NCBI GenBank assembly: GCA_000419465.1
Contig: ATTB01000003.1
Coordinates: forward strand, 1-64,000
Direction: 5' to 3'
Length of the DNA stretch: 64,000 bases
Origin: an alpha proteobacterium SCGC AAA028-C07
GTDB taxonomy: Bacteria > Pseudomonadota > Alphaproteobacteria > Pelagibacterales > Pelagibacteraceae
Positions 38,529 to 46,558 of the stretch are shown here, piece after piece. The number at the start of each line of letters is the position of its first letter. Within the stretch, counting starts at the first letter, position 1. The position numbers were made by a program, and so were the translations under genes. The notes below the pieces were generated by a model, which saw only the letters and a list, made by a program, of their open reading frames with translations, did not search any database and was not told the DNA's origin.

Positions 38529-38614
38529 GCGGAAGTGATGGAACGGTAGACATGATAGACTCAAAATCTATTGCTCGCAAGAGTGTGAGGGTTCAAATCC
38601 CTCCTTCCGCACCA
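38529..38614 (+). tRNA. tRNA-Leu(CAA), CCA encoded
   Basis: Acceptor GCGGAAG/CTTCCGC, anticodon arm ATAGA-CTCAAAA-TCTAT, long variable arm (TTGCTCGCAAGAGTGTG), T-arm GGGTTCAAATCCC, ACCA end. Confidence 0.95.
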
Positions 38615-38615
38615 A

Positions 38616-39197
38616 TTAAAAAAAATATTTTACTATAAAAAATATTATTAATAATAAGACCACACTTACTATCGACAAGATATTTAAATATTTTTCTATA
38701 AAGTTTTTTATACCTTCCCCATACTTCCATATTAAATAGCTTATTGCTAAAAACCGAATAGATCTTGATATGAAGCTACCAACAATAAATATCCAGAAAT
38801 TAAACTGAACAAAACCACTACCAATAGTTAACAGTTTGTAAGGAAGAGGAGTGAATGCATAAAAAAATACAATCCAAAACTCCATTTCTTTTGTAATTGA
38901 ATTTGTGAATGTAATAAAGGATTCTTGATATCCATATAAACTTATAACTTTTGCCCCAATAGCATCGTAAAAAAAATATCCCAAATAATATCCCAAGGCA
39001 CCACCAAGCACTGAAAATACAGTTACAAAAAAACCAATAGCCATTGCTCTGTGTCTTTTAACTAATTGGACGGGGATCATTAAAAAAACAATTGGAATTG
39101 GAAAAACGCTACTTTCAATAAAGCTTATAAAATATAAAAATTTTTCAGATTGTTTTTTAGAGCAGATGGATAAAATTTTATTATATAAAGATCTCAT
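38616..39197 (-). CDS. DedA/YqaA-family membrane protein (paralog of 37674..38294)
   Basis: FTPLPYKLLTIGSGFVQFNFWIFIVGSFISRSIRFLAISYLIWKYG. Confidence 0.85.
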   Translation of the reverse strand: MRSLYNKILSICSKKQSEKFLYFISFIESSVFPIPIVFLMIPVQLVKRHRAMAIGFFVTVFSVLGGALGYYLGYFFYDAIGAKVISLYGYQESFITFTNSITKEMEFWIVFFYAFTPLPYKLLTIGSGFVQFNFWIFIVGSFISRSIRFLAISYLIWKYGEGIKNFIEKYLNILSIVSVVLLLIIFFIVKYFF

Positions 39198-39284
39198 TTA
39201 AAAAAGCTTATATATTTTATTTTATTATTAGCATCTTAAATAACTATTGTAGAATAAATAGATTAAAAAAGTAAAATAATAGTT

Positions 39285-41018
39285 ATGCAAGTTTCATCTT
39301 TTAATAGTTTAAATGAAATATTTTTTTTACAATGTGAAAAATATCAAAAAGAAGATCATTTATTCTTTAATAATTTAAATTTAAAAAAATTTCAGACATA
39401 CACTTGGCTTGATACTAGTCATAATGTTTTAAAACTTGCAAAATTTTTAAATGAAAAAAATATTACCAAGGGAGATAGAGTATTATTAGTTTCGGAGAAT
39501 AGACCGGAATGGTTAATTGCAGATCTTGCAATATTGTTAAATTCAGCAATTACCGTTCCAAATTACACAACATACACTGTAAATGATTTCGCATTTACAA
39601 TTAATGACTGCAAGCCTTCAGGATTAATTGTCTCAAGCACTCTGTTGTTAAAGAATATTTTATTAGCAGCAAAAAAAATAAATTATAATTTTAACTTTAT
39701 AATTCTTTTAAATCAAACAAACGACGTTGTTGCAGAAAGTGTTATTAATTTTTCTACTATTATAGAAAAAAAAATTGACATTGAAGAAACAAAAATTTTT
39801 TTTAAAAAGATAAGTAAAAGTTTAACAAGAAAAGATCCCGCTTGTATTATTTATACATCAGGCACACAAGGAACACCAAAGGGTGTCGTATTATCACATG
39901 GTGGCATATTAAAAAATTGCGAAGGTGCTTTAGAATTTTTATATTTTATTAAAGAACAACAAAATACTTTTCTTACTTGGTTGCCACTGTCTCATTCTTA
40001 CGAACATACAGTTCAATTTGTTCAGTTAAGCCTAGGTGCAAAAATATTCTACTCTGAAAGTTTAGATAAATTATTAACAAATTTAAAAATTGCAAAACCA
40101 ACTATTATGACTGCAGTGCCAAGATTTTACACAAATCTCGTTAATAAAATTAAAATTAATTTACAAAATCAGAGCAGTTTAAAAAAAATCATTTTTAATA
40201 AAACATTAGAACTCGGTGAAAAAAAAGCATTATTTAAAGAAATGAGTTTTTTTGAAAAATTTATTAATTTTATATTAGATATAATTGTTAGAAAAAAAAT
40301 TAAAAATCAATTTGGTGGAAAAATAAAAGCATTTATATCTGGAGGGGGACCGTTGGATTATAATGTTGGGATATTTTTAAATTCTTTAGGTTTGCCAACA
40401 TTGCAAGGTTATGGACTAACCGAGGCTTCGCCGGTTGTTAGCTGTAACTCAATTGATAAAATTAAAATAGAAACTGTTGGAAAAATTTTTAAAGATGTGG
40501 AAGTTAAAATAGCCAACGACGGAGAGATTTTAGTTAAAGGGGAGAATGTTATGCTTGGATATTGGAATAATAAAAATGAGACTGAAAAAATCTTAAGAGA
40601 TAATTGGTTATATACAGGGGACATAGGAGAAATTGACCAAGAAGGATATTTAAAAATCACTGATAGAAAAAAAGATATTATTGTGAATGCTGGCGGAGAC
40701 AACATTGCTCCAAGTAAAATAGAAAATTTATTAGCAAATTATCCAGAAATTATTCAAAGCTATATTTATGGAGATAAAAAGAATTATTTAGTCGCTTTAA
40801 TTGTCGTTGGAAAAGAGCTTGAAGATAGAAAAAATAAAATACAGTTTATTATTGATAAAGTTAATAATGATTTAAGCATTATTGAAAAAATTAAAAAATT
40901 TATAATTATTGACGATCCATTTACTATTGAGAATGAAATGTTGACTCCGACAATGAAAATACGGAGACATCAAGTAAAAAAAGCTTTTGGAGATCAATTT
41001 GAAAAGCTTTATTTTTAA
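39285..41018 (+). CDS. Long-chain acyl-CoA synthetase (AMP-binding)
   Basis: IIYTSGTQGTPKGVVLSHGG, QGYGLTEASPVVSCN, YTGDIGEIDQEGYLKITDRKKDIIV. Confidence 0.94.
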   Translation: MQVSSFNSLNEIFFLQCEKYQKEDHLFFNNLNLKKFQTYTWLDTSHNVLKLAKFLNEKNITKGDRVLLVSENRPEWLIADLAILLNSAITVPNYTTYTVNDFAFTINDCKPSGLIVSSTLLLKNILLAAKKINYNFNFIILLNQTNDVVAESVINFSTIIEKKIDIEETKIFFKKISKSLTRKDPACIIYTSGTQGTPKGVVLSHGGILKNCEGALEFLYFIKEQQNTFLTWLPLSHSYEHTVQFVQLSLGAKIFYSESLDKLLTNLKIAKPTIMTAVPRFYTNLVNKIKINLQNQSSLKKIIFNKTLELGEKKALFKEMSFFEKFINFILDIIVRKKIKNQFGGKIKAFISGGGPLDYNVGIFLNSLGLPTLQGYGLTEASPVVSCNSIDKIKIETVGKIFKDVEVKIANDGEILVKGENVMLGYWNNKNETEKILRDNWLYTGDIGEIDQEGYLKITDRKKDIIVNAGGDNIAPSKIENLLANYPEIIQSYIYGDKKNYLVALIVVGKELEDRKNKIQFIIDKVNNDLSIIEKIKKFIIIDDPFTIENEMLTPTMKIRRHQVKKAFGDQFEKLYF

Positions 41019-41020
41019 TT

Positions 41021-41097
41021 TGGTGCACTCGAGAAGATTCGAACTTCTGACACCAAGTTTAGGAAACTTGTACTCTATCCAGCTGAGCTACGAGTGC
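41021..41097 (-). tRNA. tRNA-Arg(CCT), CCA encoded
   Basis: Minus strand GCACTCGTAGCTCAGCTGGATAGAGTACAAGTTTCCTAAACTTGGTGTCAGAAGTTCGAATCTTCTCGAGTGCACCA; loop TTCCTAA. Confidence 0.95.
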
Positions 41098-41166
41098 AAT
41101 TAAGTGAAATATAAATAATATTTATTCAAAAAAAAATATTAAAAAACTATTGTAAACCAATAAAAT

Positions 41167-41191
41167 TTGAATCAAAAAAAAATTGATTCAA
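41167..41191. repeat. Perfect 9-bp inverted repeat TTGAATCAA-A7-TTGATTCAA
   Basis: Direct reading; followed by TTTT on plus strand; terminator-like but AT-only stem. Confidence 0.6.
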
Positions 41192-41265
41192 TTTTAAAAA
41201 TTTTGTCCGCAAATAACAATTTGACTTAGTAAACGATATGTTTTTAAGTATTTATAAATGCGAAT

Positions 41266-41284
41266 CACTTAAATTATTTAAGTG
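41266..41284. repeat. Perfect 19-nt dyad CACTTAAAT-T-ATTTAAGTG in leader of the 31-aa peptide gene
   Basis: Direct reading; 15 bp before the AAAGGGAG RBS. Confidence 0.7.
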
Positions 41285-41309
41285 ACAATTAACGTAAAGG
41301 GAGAAAAAA

Positions 41310-41405
41310 ATGGCTAAAAAAAGAAAAGCAGCTAAAAAAACTTCTAAGAAAAGAAAAGCTTCTAGAAGAAAACCAGCTAAGAAAGCAAAAAAAAGAAGAA
41401 GATAG
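41310..41405 (+). CDS. 31-aa ultra-basic histone-like peptide
   Basis: Not in ORF track (<60 aa). MAKKRKAAKKTSKKRKASRRKPAKKAKKRRR*; strong RBS AAAGGGAG; own promoter-like TTGACT (41221) and intrinsic terminator. Confidence 0.75.
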   Translation: MAKKRKAAKKTSKKRKASRRKPAKKAKKRRR

Positions 41406-41422
41406 TTTTTTGAGTTTTCAAG

Positions 41423-41460
41423 AAAAACGCTCTTCAAATTTTTTGAAGGGCGTTTTTTTT
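41423..41460 (+). terminator. Strong intrinsic terminator, probably bidirectional
   Basis: AAAAACGCtCTTCAAATTTTTTGAAGgGCGTTTTTTTT; A-run on the opposite side would also serve carD on the minus strand. Confidence 0.85.
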
Positions 41461-42277
41461 ATATAGGTTCTGCAGTTACGGCCTCTTTTTTACCAAGCGC
41501 TTTATCCAATTTCTTTTTAGCATCCTCGTTAGTAAGCTGCATTCCAATCGCCACCTCTCCTAATAAACGGTCATAAGCTTTTTCAAATAATTGTCTTTCA
41601 CTGTAAGATTGATCAACTGGAATTTCACTATTTTTATTTAAATCTCTTACCACCTCTGCAATTTGATAAATTTCACCAGAGTTAATTTTTTGATCATATT
41701 CTTGAGCTCTTCTGCTCCACATGGTTCTTCTAATTTTTGGTTTTCCTTTTAAGATAGAGACTGCTTTATTAATTTGGTTTACGCTTGATATAGGTCTCAA
41801 GTTTCCCTGTTGGTTAACAGGGATTGTTAAAATTAATTTATCTTTAGTTACCTGAATTTTATAATAAGTCATTTCAATGTCAGCAATCACGCTGCTTTCA
41901 ATAGCAACGATTTGACCTACGCCATGTTTTGGATAAATAACGTGATCTTTAACTTTATAAATTTTTTTATCAGATTCTTGTTTTGTAACTTTTGTAATTA
42001 TAATTTCAGCGGCAGCATTTTGAGATGCCGTTAGAGGTTTTTGTTCCGATGTAGATTGTTGTGCAATTTTTTTTGTTTCAGGATTTTTAGGTCTGCCACG
42101 TTTTCCTTTTGGCTTAATCTCTACCGGAGGTTTTTCTTTTTTTTGAATTTCTTTTTTAGAAACTTCTTTTTTTAATGGTTTTTTCTCTAATTTAATTTTT
42201 TTATTTTTTTTAATATTTGATTCTTTTTTCTTATCTTGTGATTTTTTATTCTTCATGATTTTTTTAAGAAATTCCAT
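41459..42277 (-). CDS. carD: CarD-family transcriptional regulator with long Lys-rich N-terminal extension
   Basis: YKVKDHVIYPKHGVGQIVAIE CarD/CdnL-type domain; MWSRRAQEYDQKINSGEIYQIAEVVRDL; N-terminal ~106 aa Lys-rich. Confidence 0.9.
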   Translation of the reverse strand: MEFLKKIMKNKKSQDKKKESNIKKNKKIKLEKKPLKKEVSKKEIQKKEKPPVEIKPKGKRGRPKNPETKKIAQQSTSEQKPLTASQNAAAEIIITKVTKQESDKKIYKVKDHVIYPKHGVGQIVAIESSVIADIEMTYYKIQVTKDKLILTIPVNQQGNLRPISSVNQINKAVSILKGKPKIRRTMWSRRAQEYDQKINSGEIYQIAEVVRDLNKNSEIPVDQSYSERQLFEKAYDRLLGEVAIGMQLTNEDAKKKLDKALGKKEAVTAEPI

Positions 42278-42321
42278 GGCGCTTAATATAGCATCCGATT
42301 AGTTAATACAAGCTTACAAGA

Positions 42322-42663
42322 TTATTTATTACCTGCACCAGGTTTGTCACTAAAGTATTTTTCTAGCTTGTTAGGTATATTTTTAAATTTATCTGCATCA
42401 GGAAGTGGATCTTTTTTTTTATTAATATTAGGCCATTTTGCAGACATCTCTTTGTTTAGCACTACTAACTTCTCAGTATTTTTATTTGTGTCAGGTTCGA
42501 TAGCGTTGATAGGACACTCTGGTTCGCAAACACCACAATCAATGCATTCATCTGGATTAATAACTAACATATTCTCACCCTCATAAAAACAATCTACAGG
42601 ACAAACTTCAACACAATCAGTTAGTTTGCATTTAATACAATTGTCATTCACTACGTAAGTCAT
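42322..42663 (-). CDS. fdxA: Ferredoxin (7Fe/8Fe, FdxA type)
   Basis: [55 protein letters not shown]. Confidence 0.96.
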   Translation of the reverse strand: MTYVVNDNCIKCKLTDCVEVCPVDCFYEGENMLVINPDECIDCGVCEPECPINAIEPDTNKNTEKLVVLNKEMSAKWPNINKKKDPLPDADKFKNIPNKLEKYFSDKPGAGNK

Positions 42664-42731
42664 CTATGATTTTATAAGAATTAATTGTTGTTAATAATAT
42701 TATTATTATCTTTAAAAATACAGAGCATTAT

Positions 42732-45233
42732 TTAATTATTTAAAGATAAATTTTTTAGAGATGCAAAAGGGTTGTTGATATTTTTTTTAACATTATCTTT
42801 TTTAATTTTTTTCTTATCTTTGTGTTTGAAATCATAGCTAAATATATCTTTGTCTTTGGTTAGTTTTTTATAATTCATTAACTTTAATAATTTTTCAAAA
42901 TCTTCTTTTCCACATCCTAGAAGATTAAGCATTTCAGAAGATATAGCGAATTGATTGTTATTTGTTGAACTTAAGATTTTTATAAAAAGTTTTTCCAACA
43001 TATCGACTCTGATTATATAGTTCTCAAAAGTTTCAAACCCACATATTAATAAAAATTCTTTATTTTGTGTTTCAAAATTTTTTAAAAAATTTAATCCAAA
43101 ATTTGGACATTTCTCTCTTTGAGTTTTATTATTAAAACAATTCCAAAGAATTATTTTTAAGTTTACAGCTTTAGGCTTAATCATTAGGGGTTGATAGATG
43201 TGATATCTTCCAATTTTAATTCCAATTTTTTTAATATTAGCTCTTTGTTCTTTATCTAAATTTTTTAGTGAATCTTCTGCATCTAATCTTTTTAGTACTC
43301 CATGATTCTCAAATAATCTAAAACATAAAGCTCGAGCATAGCTATTTTCTAAATTAATTTTTGAAGTTTTTATTAAATCACTAAGGTGAAGATTTTTTTC
43401 TTTATCAATCCACTTTTCTAAATAATTCTTTAATTCAGTTTGCTCATCTACGTCTAGTGAGTCATCAATTAATAGTTTTATTTTTGGATTTAAATAATCT
43501 TTTCCTGGGATAATTGTTGCAATAGGATTTTCTTTCCAAAATATTTTAAAATCCTCTTTTAATTGAAGAGCTGCAGTTTCAATGTTTTCTTTAACAATAT
43601 TATTAATTCTTTTTTTTAATTCCTCTACAACTCCTTGACGAGCAGCTTTTTTCATAGACTTGATGTCTGTTTGAAGAGCTGTGCTTGAAAAATCCAAGTT
43701 AAGTCTCAAGCCTTTAATGGTGCCAATAAATTGTTTATCAATTATTACTTCATCTTTTTCTGAAATTTGAGTTTCTAATTTTGCATCCTGTTTTAAATGC
43801 TTAGAAAGAATGCTTATTCTTCTATCAATAAAACTTTTTGATAATTCTTCATGTAATTTTGCAGAAAGTTTATCTTCAATATCCTTTGTTTTAGCTATCC
43901 AATAATCACTATTTTCGACCCAATTCTTCTTATAAGAAACATATGCCCAAGTTCTTACATGCGAGATTCTGTTTGCAATCGTATCAATATTTCCAGATTC
44001 ATTATCTAGACCACTTAATTGAGCGCGCATCCATTCATTAGGTATTTTTCCTTTATCAGAAACTAAGAATTCAAAGACTTTTCTAACAATATCAATGTGT
44101 TCGTTATAAGAACTTTTTGTAAAATCTGGTATCTGACAACACTCCCATAAAATAGAGAGATTGTTATTTTTATAATCAGTTTTAATTTGATTATTTTTTA
44201 CTATTAAAGTTTTTAGTACATTTTCATCTAACAGATCTTTATTTCTTAAAAGACTGTGGTCGTAAGGTTTTTGATCAAGACTATTCAAAAGACTTTCTAT
44301 ATTTGAAAAATCTAAATTAGAATTTCTCCAGTAAATATTTATAACACTATCAAATTTATGATTCTCTAATTTATCTATTTGCTCAGGACTTAATTCGTCA
44401 CATTTTCCTGTGATACCAAAAGTTCCATCATTCATGTATCTTCCTGCACGTCCAGCAATCTGTCCTATTTCTGTTAGACGCAGATGTCTATTACGCCTTC
44501 CATCAAACTTATTAAGGTTATTAAAACTGATGTTATCAATGTCCATATTAATTCCCATTCCAATTGCATCTGTTGCAACAAGAAAATCAACATCACCAGA
44601 TTGATATAATTCAACTTGAGCGTTTCTTGTTTTAGGACTTAAAGACCCCATAACTATTGCTGCTCCACCTCTTTGTCGTCTGACAAATTCTGCAAGTGCA
44701 TAAACTTCATCAACAGAAAAAGCGATAATCGCTGTTCGACCAGGAAGCCTAGATATTTTTTTATGACCAGAATAAGAAAGTTTAGAAAATCTTTCCTTAA
44801 ATATAAACTCAACTTCTGGAACAAATTTTTGTATTATATTTTGCATAATGTTAGAGCCGAGAAACATTGTTAATTTGTCTCCTCGCATATTCAATAAGCG
44901 GTCAGTAAAGATATGACCTCTTTCATGATCAGCGCACATTTGAATTTCATCTATTGCAACAAATTCAGCACTAATATCGAGGGGCATAGATTCAACCGTA
45001 CATAAAAAATAATCTGCATAAGGAGGAATAATTTTTTCTTCTCCAGTTATTAAAGCAACTTTTTCAATGCCAACTTTTTGAATACATTTTTCATAAACTT
45101 CCCTTGCAAGTAAACGAAGTGGGAGTCCAATAATTCCGGAACCAAACTGAAGCATTCTTTCAATTGCAAAATGTGTTTTGCCGGTATTTGTTGGACCAAG
45201 AACAGCAATAATATTTTTTTCTGATAAAGACAT
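42732..45233 (-). CDS. Suv3-like DEAD/DEAH RNA helicase (alphaproteobacterial)
   Basis: LGPTNTGKTHFAIERML, DEIQMCADHERG, ATDAIGMGINMDIDNISFNNLNKFDG, GQIAGRAGR. Confidence 0.92.
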   Translation of the reverse strand: MSLSEKNIIAVLGPTNTGKTHFAIERMLQFGSGIIGLPLRLLAREVYEKCIQKVGIEKVALITGEEKIIPPYADYFLCTVESMPLDISAEFVAIDEIQMCADHERGHIFTDRLLNMRGDKLTMFLGSNIMQNIIQKFVPEVEFIFKERFSKLSYSGHKKISRLPGRTAIIAFSVDEVYALAEFVRRQRGGAAIVMGSLSPKTRNAQVELYQSGDVDFLVATDAIGMGINMDIDNISFNNLNKFDGRRNRHLRLTEIGQIAGRAGRYMNDGTFGITGKCDELSPEQIDKLENHKFDSVINIYWRNSNLDFSNIESLLNSLDQKPYDHSLLRNKDLLDENVLKTLIVKNNQIKTDYKNNNLSILWECCQIPDFTKSSYNEHIDIVRKVFEFLVSDKGKIPNEWMRAQLSGLDNESGNIDTIANRISHVRTWAYVSYKKNWVENSDYWIAKTKDIEDKLSAKLHEELSKSFIDRRISILSKHLKQDAKLETQISEKDEVIIDKQFIGTIKGLRLNLDFSSTALQTDIKSMKKAARQGVVEELKKRINNIVKENIETAALQLKEDFKIFWKENPIATIIPGKDYLNPKIKLLIDDSLDVDEQTELKNYLEKWIDKEKNLHLSDLIKTSKINLENSYARALCFRLFENHGVLKRLDAEDSLKNLDKEQRANIKKIGIKIGRYHIYQPLMIKPKAVNLKIILWNCFNNKTQREKCPNFGLNFLKNFETQNKEFLLICGFETFENYIIRVDMLEKLFIKILSSTNNNQFAISSEMLNLLGCGKEDFEKLLKLMNYKKLTKDKDIFSYDFKHKDKKKIKKDNVKKNINNPFASLKNLSLNN

Positions 45234-45247
45234 TTTTAGTATTAAAT

Positions 45248-45323
45248 TTTTTTCGAGATACTACCTGTTGTTATCAGCCAAGAACAAAGCAGGCATAAAA
45301 TATGACCGAATCACTCGAAAAAA
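45248..45323 (-). other. Candidate structured RNA/leader element upstream of the Suv3-like helicase
   Basis: 76 nt closed by perfect 10-bp stem TTTTTTCGAG/CTCGAAAAAA; inner CCTG...CAGG and TTGTT/AACAA pairings. Confidence 0.45.
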
Positions 45324-45337
45324 TGTTCTCATTTTTT
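45318..45337. terminator. Hairpin AAAAAATG-TTCT-CATTTTTT with T-tract on plus; overlaps one arm of the 45248-45323 element
   Basis: Perfect 8-bp inverted repeat; on the minus strand it follows the NlpC/P60 stop codon. Confidence 0.5.
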
Positions 45338-45350
45338 TAAATTTTTACAG

Positions 45351-46100
45351 TTATAATTTTTTAATACGCTTAACACACAATAGTGGCAATTTAGATTTTG
45401 AATATATTTTTTTAATAGTTTCTTTTATTCCCATCATAACTACTTTTTTTCTAGCCCCAAAAGCATGTACTAGTTTTTTATTGTTTAATGCAATTGCAAC
45501 ATGACCTTTCCAAAATAACAAGTCTCCTTTTCTAATATTTTTGATAGTAATTTCCTTTTTAAAAAACTTTTTTTGATCTTTAGAATCTCGCGGACTATAA
45601 ATATTATTAAATTTTAACAATTCTTGTACTAAGGCAGAGCAATCTATTCCTCTAGGACTGTTGCCGCCCCATAGATATTTTGTATTAAGATATAATTTAA
45701 TATTATCAAGAAAATGCTTTGTTTTAAAATTTATAGGTTTAGCATTATTTTTTAAAATCCATCCAAGTGTTGTTTGAATAAAATTATTTTTATTATCTAA
45801 AATAGATATTTTGGAATTAAAAAATATTTTTTTGTTTGTTTTGTATTTATTAGTTGGTTTCTTATATAGATTACAATCTTTAGAAATAATCTTGTGTGTT
45901 TTTTTTCTTTTATCTAAATGCAAATCTTTAGCATCAATAAAACCTTCATACTTGTCGTAAGCTTTATATCCTTTATAAAATTTTCCAAATTTACTTTGAG
46001 TAATAAAATTTTCTCCTAAAAGAATTTGAGTAACAATCTCAGATTTTTTATTATTTTTTTTGTAAATATTTGCGATGGGGCTTTTAACTGTAAGCAGCAT
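45351..46100 (-). CDS. SH3-NlpC/P60 family peptidase
   Basis: YLWGGNSPRGIDCSALVQELLK, KGDLLFWKGHVAIALNNKKLVHAFG; N-terminal SH3-like region. Confidence 0.9.
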   Translation of the reverse strand: MLLTVKSPIANIYKKNNKKSEIVTQILLGENFITQSKFGKFYKGYKAYDKYEGFIDAKDLHLDKRKKTHKIISKDCNLYKKPTNKYKTNKKIFFNSKISILDNKNNFIQTTLGWILKNNAKPINFKTKHFLDNIKLYLNTKYLWGGNSPRGIDCSALVQELLKFNNIYSPRDSKDQKKFFKKEITIKNIRKGDLLFWKGHVAIALNNKKLVHAFGARKKVVMMGIKETIKKIYSKSKLPLLCVKRIKKL

Positions 46101-46169
46101 ATTCTTATAGATCCTTTGGAATAATAACAGATATTTCCGTTATAAATAAAATATATTTTTTAGATTAAA

Positions 46170-46523
46170 TTATTTTTTAGGAGCTGGATCTTTTTTTTGT
46201 TCAGCTTGTTTCTTTTTAGCGTCTGCTTCTAATTTTTTTAATTTAGCAATTGCAGCATTTTCTTCTTCCAGCGTAACAACGCCATCTTTACTTGTATCAG
46301 TATTATCAAATCTTGTTGCAGCGTCTTTTAAAGGATTTGCATAAAATTCATCTTTTGTAATTTTTCCATCATTATCTTTGTCTATGCTGCTAAATATTTT
46401 TTCTAATTCTTTTTTATTTGCATCTAAATAATCTTGTCTCTTTAATGGAAAAGGAGATTTTTGAGCAGAAACTGTATTGCAGATTAATAGTACTAAAATA
46501 GTAGATAATAATATTTTTTTCAC
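46170..46523 (-). CDS. Secreted EF-hand Ca2+-binding protein
   Basis: Two EF-hands: DKDNDGKITKDE and DTSKDGVVTLEE. A GTG at codon 14 of the track ORF (46523) gives a canonical signal peptide (M)KKILLSTILVLLICNTVSAQ; the track ORF starts at 46562. Confidence 0.8.
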   Translation of the reverse strand: MKKILLSTILVLLICNTVSAQKSPFPLKRQDYLDANKKELEKIFSSIDKDNDGKITKDEFYANPLKDAATRFDNTDTSKDGVVTLEEENAAIAKLKKLEADAKKKQAEQKKDPAPKK

Positions 46524-46558
46524 AAGCGAGATATATGCCCCAATGTTATTTCTGTAAA

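Noticed and set aside
41252-41437. 61-aa minus-strand Leu/Phe-rich ORF
   Set aside because: Antisense of the Lys-rich 31-aa peptide and its terminator; AAA/AAG read backwards gives Phe/Leu.
45248-45323. Possible degenerate tRNA (76 nt, contains CTGATAA resembling an Ile anticodon loop)
   Set aside because: No acceptor/D/T-arm pattern, no GTTC-type T-loop, anticodon stem does not pair; treated as a separate structured element.
45178-45504. 108-aa plus-strand ORF spanning the helicase/NlpC intergenic region
   Set aside because: Overlaps antisense of two real genes and the candidate RNA element; no domain or RBS.
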